This document shows, in pieces, positions 49,408 to 60,085 of a stretch of DNA of 64,000 nucleotides; the first letter of the stretch is position 1, and each line of letters begins with the position of its first letter. The notes below the pieces were generated by a model. That model had not been told where the DNA came from, made no database searches, and saw only the letters and a program-made list of their open reading frames with translations. Position numbers and translations under genes: made by a program. The DNA comes from Lasioglossum baleicum (Eukaryota; Arthropoda; Insecta; Hymenoptera; Halictidae). The stretch covers positions 12,289,712 through 12,353,711 of the forward strand of contig NC_134940.1 of assembly GCF_051020765.1 (NCBI RefSeq), read 5' to 3'.

Positions 49408-51010
49408 CATCAAGTATGCTAAGTCGGACATAAATAGTAACTCGGGTAGATAATATCTGCGACGACAGTAGTACTATTCTACAATAAGTCAGACCCATGT
49501 ACCTAGAATATCAATCATTCAGTAGCACGAGTCAACCGTATTATGCAGCCAAATTTTTTAAAATACATCAAAGAACGACTCCACGACTTCTTGAGATCAG
49601 CGACATCACTTTAATAGCAGGAGCATTGATGTATAATAAGTCGGACCTGCATAGTAACTCGGGTAGATGATATCTGCGACGACAGTAGCGTTATTCTACA
49701 ATAAGTCAGACCCATGTACCTAGAATATGAATCATTCAGTAGCACGAGTCAACCGTATTATGCAGCCAAATTTTCTAAAATACATCAAAGAACGACTCCA
49801 CGACTTCCTGAGATCAGCGACATCACTTTGATAGCAGGAGCATTGATGTATAATAAGTCGGACCTGCATAGTAACTCGGGTAGATGATATCTGCGACGAC
49901 AGTAGCGTTATTCTACAATAAGTCAGACCCATGTACCTAGAACATGAATCATTCAGTAGCACGAGTCAACCGTATTATGCAGCCAAATTTTCTAAAATAC
50001 ACCAAAGAACGACTCCACGACTTCCTGATATCAGCGACATCACTTTGATAGCAGGAGCATTGATGTATAATAAGTCGGACCTGCATAGTAACTCGGGTAG
50101 ATGATATCTGCGACGACAGTAGCGTTATTCTACAATAAGTCAGACCCATGTACCTAGAATATGAATCATTCAGTAGCACGAGTCAACCGTATTATGCAGC
50201 CAAATTTTCTAAAATACATCAAAGAACGACTCCACGACTTCCTGAGATCAGCGACATCACTTTGATAGCAGGAGCATTGATGTATAATAAGTCGGACCTG
50301 CATAGTAACTCGGGTAGATGATATCTGCGACGACAGTAGCGTTATTCTACAATAAGTCAGACCCATGTACCTAGAACATGAATCATTCAGTAGCACGAGT
50401 CAACCGTATTATGCAGCCAAATTTTCTAAAATACACCAAAGAACGACTCCACGACTTCCTGATATCAGCGACATCACTTTGATAGCAGGAGCATTGATGT
50501 ATAATAAGTCGGACCTGCATAGTAACTCGGGTAGATGATATCTGCGACGACAGTAGCGTTATTCTACAATAAGTCAGACCCATGTACCTAGAATATCAAT
50601 CATTCAGTAGCACGAGTCAACCGTATTATGCAGCCAAATTTTCTAAAATACATCAAAGAACGACTCCACGACTTCCTGAGATCAGCGACATCACTTTGAT
50701 AGCAGGAGCATTGATGTATAATAAGTCGGACCTACGTAGTAACTCGGGTAGATGATATCTGCGACGACAGTAGCGTTATTCTACAATAAGTCAGACCCAT
50801 GTACCTAAAACATGAATCATTCAGTAGCACGAGTCAACCGTATTATGCAGCCAAATTTTCTAAAATACATCAAAGAACGACTCCACGACTTCCTGAGATC
50901 AGCGACATCACTTTGATAGCAGGAGCATTGATGTATAATAAGTCGGACCTACGTAGTAACACGAGTGCATTATATCTTCGACGACAGTAGCGTTGTCCTA
51001 CAATTGGTCA
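49408..51010. repeat. 217-bp satellite array with 434-bp higher-order pattern
   Basis: Unit starts at 49506, 49723, 49940, 50157, 50374, 50591 and 50808 are exactly 217 bp apart, and a partial unit lies upstream. Units 2 and 4 carry GAATATG/ACATC/GAGATC and units 3 and 5 carry GAACATG/ACACC/GATATC, so a 434-bp dimer has itself been duplicated. The outermost units are the most diverged. The minus-strand open frame repeated in each unit is not coding: 217 is not a multiple of 3, so the frame shifts with every copy. Confidence 0.95.
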
Positions 51011-52491
51011 GTCCTAAATAACAGTACAATCAACAAGTAAAAGGACAGCAGTACAAGTCGATAACAAGTACAATAACAGTAGTCGAGGTAAACCACTGAT
51101 CATAAAGAAGAATATGAATAATTCAGTAGCACGAGTCAATCGCATCTCAAATCAAAATTGCTACAATCTATCAAAGAACGGCTCCAGCAACTTCAAGACC
51201 TAACAACGTTGAATTCTTTCGTTTGTCCATGAGATCAGCGACGACATTTTCCCCTCCCATAACTTCCATTCGTTGATAATGCTACTGTCGTCTGTTCTTC
51301 CACTCTCAGGCCAACTTGAGGAGTTCATTATCTAACTGACTACTTTGTTGCAGGGCGATCGTGCACGTAAATGAGAGGCAAAATGGCGAAAATGGATGGG
51401 GATGGAGGGATCTGTTTGTATAACCCCTGTGAGAAAAATCAGGAGATATCGATTTAATCGTGATCCGTGAAAGATTCGAGATTGCGAATAGTTCTGAATG
51501 GCGATTCATCGACGCTTTCTGGATAGAAATTGCGGTTCGACGGGTAATGGCGAGTCTTTGAATGGAGGGAGCACCTGGCGTGACCTCAGACTGGATTATA
51601 CTACTGCAGAGCGTTCGAAAAGTGCAATTATTGTTTGCGGAAAGTGTAGATCCAGGATGTTTCCTTGTAAGATAGCCGGGATTTATGTTACTGATGTTTT
51701 GAACGGTTTCAGGTCTGATTTATTATAGATTTGTATCACTGAATCGTTGTCTGTCTGACTTATGAAGGGTATTAACTACTGGAACACCATTTGTGTGACT
51801 TATAGAGAATATTGATGCAGACAATTCTTATTTTCCATAAAAATCCGTAGTCGACAAACCCAGACCATTATACACACCAGCCTGACCTACCATCGATTCG
51901 TACTACTGTAAATTACATTCCCTGTTAAATTAACCGCTCGAACCTCGATTCAAAAATACGAATCAGTGATCAACATCCACACTGGCTCCTCCCCGAGGTA
52001 ATCAGCGATCTATCTTACCGAGCACCGTCAGCGAGCCTCCGGAGTCATCAATTTTCTTAATCGAAGGGCAGAATCTCGCTGGCCCGCCCATCGCCAGCAA
52101 TCGAACCGCAAGTCTAACTGCTCCCTGACTCTGTCTTATCAGGGGCCATTGTTCGGGGACCAATTAGATCGACTGGGGGGCTGTCTGTCTGGCAGGTGCG
52201 TCATTGTAACCCGGCGAACTACGCGGCACTCTGTCGGGGTAGAGAGAAGCTTCCGATGACTTCGAGACGCCCTTCGAGGATCACGCCACGGCGGATCCAA
52301 CCCAGCGAAGCACACAGCAGGAAATTAATTCTATTAGCGGCGGCTGGCTTGACTGACTTCTGGGACTAATTTAGAGCCGGAGCGTCATCAAGATGCATCG
52401 AGACCGCTGATCGAGAGACGAGATACCTCGCGGATCCTATCCGAACAGGAAATCCATCGCGACACCTGACAACCATGCTGGACCGACTGGC
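51011..52491. other. Decayed satellite flank, then unique intergenic DNA
   Basis: 51100-51190 repeats ATTCAGTAGCACGAGTCAA and ATCAAAGAACGGCTCCA, a diverged satellite unit. 51710-51920 has GTCTGACTT words. A decayed MITE end, AAAATCCGTAGTCGAC, is at 51840-51855. No gene is supported. Confidence 0.45.
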
Positions 52492-53290
52492 GAAGTTTCC
52501 GTCATGCTCGTCAAAGCAGATAATCATAATCTGCGCAAACATTCGAGGAACTTCTCGGCCATTTTTCCCAGAAAATTAAAAGTTGTTCATGGAAGTTGAA
52601 TATCTACGATTTACTAATTTTTTAAAAATTTATAATTGCATGTATAGTTTCGTAATTGGCTGGACCGTCGCAAAAAATCGTTTTTCTTTGTTCATTTTAA
52701 CCAGAAAATTAAATGTTGTTCATGGAAGTTGAGTATCCTCGATTTACTAATTTTTAAAAATTTTATAAGTGCATGTGTGTATAGTTTTGTAATTCGCTGG
52801 ACCATCGCAAAAATTGTTTTTCTCTGTTCATTTTAACCAGAAAATTAAAAGTTGTTCAGGGAAGTTGAGTATCCTCGCTTTTATAATTTTTAAAAATTTT
52901 ATTAGTGCATCTATAGTGTTGTAATTGACTACAGCATCGCAAAAATTGTTTTTCTTCGTTCATTTTTACCAGATAATTAAAAGTTCTGCATGGAAGTTGA
53001 ATATCTACGATTTACTAATTTTTTAAAAATTTATAATTGCATGTATAGTTTCGTAATTGGCAGGACCGTCACAAAAAAATTGTTTTTCTTTGTTCATTTT
53101 AACCAGAAAATTAAATGTTGTTCATGGAAGTTGAGTATCCTCGATTTTATAATTTTTAGAAATTTTATTAGTGTATCTATAGTGTTGTAATTGTGGCTAG
53201 ACCACCGCAAAAAATGAAGTTTCCGTCACGCTCGTCAAGGCAGATAATCATAAACTGCGCAACCATTCGAGGAACTTCTCCGTCATTTTT
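52492..53290. repeat. 133-bp array bounded by 75-bp direct repeats
   Basis: Five 133-bp units (52570-53212) share AAATTAAAAGTTGTTCATGG and GAAGTTGAGTATCCTCGA with the array at 42930. The array is bordered by two copies of a segment beginning GAAGTTTCCGTCATGCTCGT (52492-52567) and GAAGTTTCCGTCACGCTCGT (53216-53290), both running through GAGGAACTTCTC. The borders differ at several positions, so they are an old duplication. Confidence 0.85.
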
Positions 53291-54179
53291 CAAAAATTTT
53301 GACTACATTTATTTACATTAATTATTTGTTATATACAGAACACGTTTATTTCAAGTTGTTTCTTACCACATTGACAAATGAGGATCAATTTTAGTTTGCG
53401 ATATTAGAGACATTGTTACACAATAAAGAAATGTTTACATTTTTATACAGATACACCCTACACAGAAAAATGTTTCGACATTTTAATTTTATTTAATTTG
53501 TGTTTCTTATTAATAGTACATTTGAAGGTACAATCAATAGCCAAATTTTGGCTTCGAAGTTCCTTCACCGTAGGGACATTTAATTTCATTGTACACCCTC
53601 CATTTGATTTCAACCCTCGAGGAGTTGTGAAGCATCGATTCAATAATTGTATTTCCCTAGGGTTGCTGTTAATTTATGGGTGATAATCGAGTGGCTTTTT
53701 GATTCCGTCGACAGCGGAGGCTCTACTGGGTTAGGGGAACCCCTTTGGAAACAGCTCGAGGTAACAGAATTTCGGCCAGAGGGTGGCGAAGGGGGCAAAG
53801 GACGTTCGAGGGTATGATTTCACAAGGATCAGCCTTTTATCGCGTTTTCCAGCTGGGCCCTCGGCCAACCCGATGCTACCCCAAACGAAAGAATCGAATA
53901 AGGGTGGCCAGCGGTGTACTGGAATCAGGGTTGCCCCGATTTCGTTAACTTTCCACCCCCGTAACTACGATACCGCCGGAAACAAACCTACACGTCGGTG
54001 GAATTCTACAAACGTGACACTGTCTTCTCTGGGGGATGATGTTGATTAAATTTTTTGGGGGTGAGTTTCGTGCACGTTGCCAAATTGGTGGATTCAAGAT
54101 GCAGTGGTGCATGGTAAGCTGAACAGTCTTTGCGGACGATTTTATTCGAGGGAAAATTGTTGGAATAATTGATACGTCT
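53291..54179. other. Intergenic, nothing recognised
   Basis: No supported gene. Short open frames on both strands lack domains. Confidence 0.35.
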
Positions 54180-54840
54180 GACTAAACGTTCAGTTGTACT
54201 ATTTGATCTTCTCAAATATTGAGCGTTGTTAAATGGATTTTAATTTAATTGAAATATTTCGTAGCTTTACTGAAAAATCCAATATGGTAGATTGCCAAAT
54301 GAATAAATGAAAGATAGAGTGGACCATCAGATTAAATACCCTATTGATCTGCCCTGTCCGGCTAAATATTGATTTGGACTACTGAACTGAAATATTTCAT
54401 TATTCTAATGAAATATGAGATATCGGACGAGCTTGCCAAACGGAGAAATCGAAGACGGGATCATAGGTTAAATATTCTTTCCATTTCGTGTCTGACTAAA
54501 TATTAACTTCCACTACTGAAATTTCAGAATTCATTTAATTGAACGTGAAATGTCAAGGGTTGCTAAGTGAATAGATCAAGAATAATATAATTTATACCAA
54601 GTTGAAGATTCGTTGGATTAGTAGCTTGTCTGTGAAAATGTTGGCCTGTACCACTGAATTGAAATTGAAATTTCGTGTCTGACTAAATATTAACGTCCAC
54701 TACTGAAATTTCAGGATTCATGTAATTGAACGTGAAATGTCAAGGGTTTAATTTATACTTAGTTGAAGATTCTTTTGATTGTTCCTTGTCCGTCAAAATG
54801 TTGGCCTGTACCACTGAATTGAAATATTCCATTGTTCCAA
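54180..54840. repeat. Degenerate tandem repeat, about 160-190-bp spacing
   Basis: TTTCGTGTCTGACTAAATAT occurs at 54484 and 54671, followed both times by CCACTACTGAAATTTCAG. GTTGAAGATTC and ATGTTGGCCTGTACCACTGA occur near 54601 and 54762. The spacing is irregular and the earlier copies are more decayed. Confidence 0.75.
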
Positions 54841-56675
54841 AAAGAGCGAACGATCGAATCTCCGATTTGTTTCCGATGTTCCAGCATTGTGCTCGGCCCA
54901 GACAAGCCTCTCGCTACTTATCTGGCCATGTAGTTCGCAAGTTCGCCTCGGTAGGATCGATCCGATCGACTTCGGGATAATGCTAATTACGGTTCACGCC
55001 GGCATTGATCCCTTCGGATTCTTCTTTCCTTTCCAGCTTTTGTTGCAACCCTTCCCGCAGAGCCCGGCCGCTAAATTGGGGATGAATTTGTTCCCGTGAT
55101 CGATACCCGGTACTTTCACCCGAGGTAATCGTATCTTTCACCAATCTAGCAACGATAAATCATCGCTCCCCTTCGCCAACCTAAATAATTATTTACCGGA
55201 ACCCGATAATTACCTCTACTCGATCAACTTTTATATTCATTAAGACCCCGTTCGATAATATTCAACCCATCCTTTGGACGAGGACAGCTGCTTTTGAAAA
55301 TGGCTATTTATTATACCTCGGAAAGGGCTGCTTAAATATTTCATCCCCTTAGCGAACTGGGAATCTCCAGGATCTTATTAAAAAATATTCGAGGAAATAG
55401 TTTAGATGTTTTTAGCACCGACGCAATCCTAGTAATGTAACTAATTCCTTTCTCCATGGAGATATCTAAGAAAAAATGTTGGGGTATGAGGAATACCAAG
55501 CATACAAAATTGAAGTTGCACAATTATTTTAAAAAATAATTTAGTGGTTTCTTTCACAAGGGAAACCAACTCTTATTACTTCAACTATAAAATCTGAAGA
55601 CGTAGCTGAATTAATTCAGCTGGGTTTGGTGCAGATAGAAATTTGCTCCTTTCTAAATGAAAAATAAGTTTAACAAAGCGCTCGTGTCGCGATTTCGAGA
55701 CAATTATGTCAAAAGAAAAGGATATTTCTGAGTGAGGGATACCACTCGCAGAGGCACCCAGCGAATTGTAGCATAGCAACCCTTAATGTCCAGCCCAATT
55801 TTCAGCAAAAGCGTTCCAGTAATTGCGAACACCACGAAACGGCGACGTTGCGTTTACCATTTTGCAGATAGGCGAGGGGGTTGGTCTGAGGCAGTCATTG
55901 TCCCCGCGGCTCTAATAACTTTGCCAGTCAGCAAAATTCCTCTAATTGTTCGGAAGCCCGGCTCTCTCTCTCTCTCTCTCTCGGTCTCTCTTTCCCGACA
56001 CGCGGGAAAAGCCTTGAAGCCTCAGTACCCGATCGCCCGTGGAAAATAGCCGTAGGCAGAGCCGGCGGGATCGAGAACTCGCAAGTATTAGATATCGATT
56101 GCATCCCTTCCTTCGAACGGCGCCCTGAAACACCGGAAGGGTGCAAGCAACCGCCACCATCTAGCTTTTCATCCCCCTCGCCATCCCTTCCCCGCCGTAC
56201 TCTCCCGATGGAACGATGAAATTGTTCTGTCAGCAGCCATCGGCCATACCATGCCTTCCGAACACCCTTCAACCCTCTGCTACACCTTGCCTTGCTGATT
56301 TTCATCCCTTCGGCGATCTCCCACTGTTTATCGGGCCTCATTAACACACCGAGCATTCTTCATAGATCATTTACACGTGTATTTTACACTCATCAATTTT
56401 ATTCTTGTTTTAAGACAGTGATTGTACTATCGTATATTCTCTTTTGTTCAGGCATCTATTGGAATATTTTATTAACAATTTTCAGAATAATTGACCAGAA
56501 TAACTTTTCGAAAAGGACTATTGAACTCACCCTCTTCTGAGTAACTGTATTTACAAGATATATAATTTGGGTGGAGGGTAGTGCTAAAAATATTAGCATC
56601 CCTCAAACTTGTTTATAAGCTGTTGTCTTAAGAAACTTATTCATGTAGATGGTTGAAGTATATGTAAATATGTTC
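54841..56675. other. Intergenic with (CT)n run
   Basis: There is no supported gene. A (CT)n microsatellite lies at 55962-55982. Open frames that read through it are artefacts. Confidence 0.4.
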
Positions 56676-57000
56676 GCCCCTTAAACTCGCCCCTTGCGTA
56701 CAAAATACATGACATTTTCAAGACGTTGTTTCTCATCAATTATTAACATAAAGGGGTTGGTATTCCTGCGAACAAGTTCATCCCTTAAACTCGCTCCTTG
56801 CGTGCATAATACACGACATCTGAAGACGTTGTTTCCTGCAAATAATTGTTGCATGTCCCCGTAAATAATGCATCCCTTAAATCGACTCCCTGCGTACAAA
56901 ATGCATGACATTTTCAAGACGTTGTTTCTCATAAATTATTAACATAAATCGTCGGCTTATATTCCTGTAAACAAGTTCACGCCTTAAACTCGCTCGTAGT
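56676..57000. repeat. Tandem repeat, about 90-110-bp units, 3.5 copies
   Basis: CTTAAACTCGCCCCTTGCGT at 56682 recurs with changes near 56787, 56875 and 56984. Each full copy is followed by ACAAAATACATGACATTTTC-like sequence and GACGTTGTTTC. Confidence 0.8.
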
Positions 57001-57897
57001 TAAACTTGTTTCGAAAGAAACTAGTAATAAAAATATAATAATATAGGTAATAATATAGATGTCGAAAATACAAGTGTTCCTAGTTTCTTGAAAAAGCTCG
57101 ATCCAGAACGATATACTACTAAAATAAATTCACCCCGGTGAAAGGGCGCAGTACAGCGAATAATTGGAAAGTTCCGTGGGATGATCGATGACTATTTTTC
57201 CAAGATGAAGGATGTCCGAGGGCCGAAGGCGTAATATAATTACCGTCGCGGTGTAATAAAGCGTGAGTTCGAAACTCGGTAAGCGGAGAAGGTGAGTTAC
57301 GACGTGGCCGTTCGATTCTCGGACGAGTTTCCCCGAAGATTAAATTTCGAAGTTTACGGTAGGATGGCGTCGTGTGGGTGGTGGCTTCCGGCGAGAAATC
57401 GGACCTTCACCTTCGACGTGGGCCCACCGAGCAAAAGCGCTCCCGAGAGAGAGAGAGAGAGCTTTTCTTCCGTTAGAAAATCGACGTAGGACGTCGAGGC
57501 TCCATTATCGGGATGGAATTTTCGAGTCGCCTCGAATGGGAACATTTAATGAATCCGGGGACAATGGGAGACTCGGAAGGAACTGAATTATCGGCTAAGA
57601 AGTTTCTCTACGCGCCCCCACTTCCGGAATCGAGTTAAACGGTCGCAAAAGCAAACGCCGATATTAGCCGCGGCTAACTTTTCTACGGGCGTCGGGACAG
57701 AAGCCTGAAATCACATCGTTTCGGGCCAATTAGTAGTACTAATGAGCAAATTAGCACCCTATTCTACTCGCTGTAACTGGATCCAAAGTCTCAGAATCAC
57801 GATTCTGCGAACAATAATTCGTTTATATCGTACGTGCCTTGTGGAAGAGAATAGATAGATGAATTACAAGCGGGCTCGAGGTGATTTCTTATGAGAC
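57001..57897. other. CpG-rich intergenic block
   Basis: There is no supported gene. A short (GA)n run lies at 57445-57462. Confidence 0.35.
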
Positions 57898-57905
57898 AAT
57901 AAGAA

Positions 57906-58783
57906 CAGAGTTGTGCTAATTTAAATACATTGTAATTGAACTACGTAATTGAATTGCATTGTATTTTATATACACAGTAATTGAATTACATTGCATTTTA
58001 TATACACAGTATTTGAATTACATAATTCAAACCATTCACTTCATTTAATTGCGAATTATGCGAATCATGAGTGTAATCGAAATACAATGTAATTGAAATA
58101 AAATGCAATTGAAATACAATCTAATGCAAATTACTCAATGAGTATATTACTCGCTTAATGTGAAAAATATCATTCATTTTCATCTCAATATTATTATATG
58201 TTTATGTTTATGTTATGGGGATGTTTTCTTATGCGACGATGACCAACCTTCGAAAATGCAGCAATCTTACTGACAAGATGTTTGAACAATGAGTGTTCAT
58301 TAAATATAATTTCAATTTTAGTGCCACACGGAGAATGTTCTTGTTTTAGGTCCATCCTATTAAATAGTGTTACTTTTTTTCTGTAGTCATTTTCTCCTGT
58401 GTCTTTCTACAATTTATGTCTTTTTACAATTTATATGTCTTTTCCGAAACGAACGTAATGAACAAGTTTAATTTTGATCACACAATATGCATGTACGAAT
58501 AATACCATGTTCATCAATGCTACTAATTTTTTTATTTTTTTTCCATACCTTATTCTTCTTATATACATATAATTCATAATTACACTGTACTTTGTGTTTC
58601 AATTGTAACATCGAGTTACATCGTAATTTAATTGAATAAGAGACCAGAATTACAAATTACATTGTAATTGAATTGAACGAAGTGATTGAACTTCGAATTA
58701 CGAAATAATTCAATACAATGTAATTGAATTACTTTGTAATTATAATTCGTGATGTAATTCAATTGTAATTCAACACAACTCTG
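57906..58783. mobile_element. hAT-like MITE, 878 bp, perfect 8-bp duplication
   Basis: CAGAGTTGTG at the left mirrors CACAACTCTG at the right. AATAAGAA occurs exactly on both sides (57898-57905 and 58784-58791). Both ends are lined with TAATTGAATTACATTGTAAT-type words, as in 18910-19904. The middle (58150-58560) is unrelated AT-rich sequence without a transposase. Confidence 0.9.
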
Positions 58784-58793
58784 AATAAGAAGA

Positions 58794-59085
58794 AAATTTT
58801 TTCATCCGAACCTTCGTTTTCGAGAAAATCGAGTTTGAAAATGTAGTGAATACGCGTGCCTTTCATAGGAATCGTCTGATGCGTTTGATCATGACCGACC
58901 AATTCTACTTTCTGCATATATCAAGTCGTTAAGTATGAAACTTCACAAATGTGATTGAAATTTGTGTGTTACTGGCCAAGTTTCATACTTAATGACCTGA
59001 TACTACAGCATGCGAACCTGACGGACCTTAAAATTCGATATTCTCAAAAACTTAGGCGTCAAACGAAGAAATATTCTTCTTTTTC
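58794..59085 (+). repeat. Fold-back repeat containing a miRNA-like hairpin
   Basis: CATCCGAACCTTCGTTTTCG with GAGAAAATCGA at the left, and GGCGTCAAACGAAGAAAT at the right, match 12640-12722 in reverse. Between them, TCAAGTCGTTAAGTATGAAA with CTT (from 58921) pairs with AAGTTTCATACTTAATGACC with TGA (58978-59000), and CACAAAT/ATTTGTG pairs inside the loop. Confidence 0.55.
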
Positions 59086-59814
59086 TTCGATCTACATTTA
59101 TATGTAGAATAACAGTAGTATTATAAAATAGAACGAAGTATACGACGAATTAATTTTCGAAGCAAAGTTGCCACACCAGCGACTCCCGCAGGGATCAGAA
59201 AAACTGGGTCCGAACAAGTGACCTAACTCGATCTAACTCGCCTAAGTCGCAAGGATATTAATCCCCCACAGTCGTCCAATATCCGTGCGGGACCGAATCT
59301 TGTCGCAACAGGAATGCAAGCCGCAACCATAAACGTAATTCGACGCAACGCTGTTGCCGATGAAACCTTGGCTGATTCAAGGGGAAGCGGACCCTTCGTA
59401 GCCAAACAAACACTACATACATCAATCATCAAAGCCCAAATGATCCGGCATTGTCCGATCGCTTCAGGAGGTAACTGGCTGTATACCACCGCCGTACACA
59501 CAGTCATCGAAGTCTGATTACCTCAGGAAGTGCTGACTAATTCGGTACTAATCACGCCCCGATACAGATTATCGAACCCTAATTGTCTTGGTCCTTTGTG
59601 CCTCCGATCGACCTAATTCTTATTTCATAACGCAACTTATCAAATTGTTGATAGTCTATGTTCTGTAACTTTGTGTTCAAAAATGTTACAGCAATCTACT
59701 GGTGCTCGTTTCGAAGCGTGAAATCTCCACTTTCAAGCCCTCTAATTTTACCACGTTTTTATTAGCTCGCTTTCTTGTCTGTCTGTTCGGTACAAATTTT
59801 GCAATTGATTTTAA
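59086..59814. other. Intergenic; unexplained block at 59170-59540
   Basis: About 59170-59540 has balanced composition and no repeat structure. Open frames of 94 (minus) and 67 (plus) codons overlap and neither has a recognisable domain or splice sites. It could be a fragment of an old element or an unrecognised exon. Confidence 0.3.
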
Positions 59815-60085
59815 ACTAACTTCCCGATGAGCTAGAGACTTGAAATTTTTAACATAGCCCAGAACTTGATGACAATGCAATATTTAAAATAAATTTTTTT
59901 AAAAAGCCTATGCGTTTAGGAGGTATAAACTATTAAATTTAACCGTTACACCTCCCCGCGCGACGCTCGGTAGTACGTGATCGCGTTCAGCGATCCCCAC
60001 TCCGCGCGACAGCGCTCCCTACTCCACTGCGCGTTCTCAATCTGACTCATCCCCACTCCACTGACCCGCTTCGCACCGAAAGAGC
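59815..60085 (+). repeat. Partial copy of the 26545-26815 repeat module
   Basis: CTTCCCGATGAGCTAGAGAC, GCGTTTAGGAG and CGGTAGTACGTGATCGCGTT appear in the same order and orientation as in 26550-26815. The fold-back part of that element is absent. Confidence 0.75.

Noticed and set aside
49732..50583. Repeated 66-76-residue minus-strand frames that look like a protein family
   Set aside because: They are copies of the same satellite unit. The 217-bp period shifts frame in each copy, so no selection for coding is implied.
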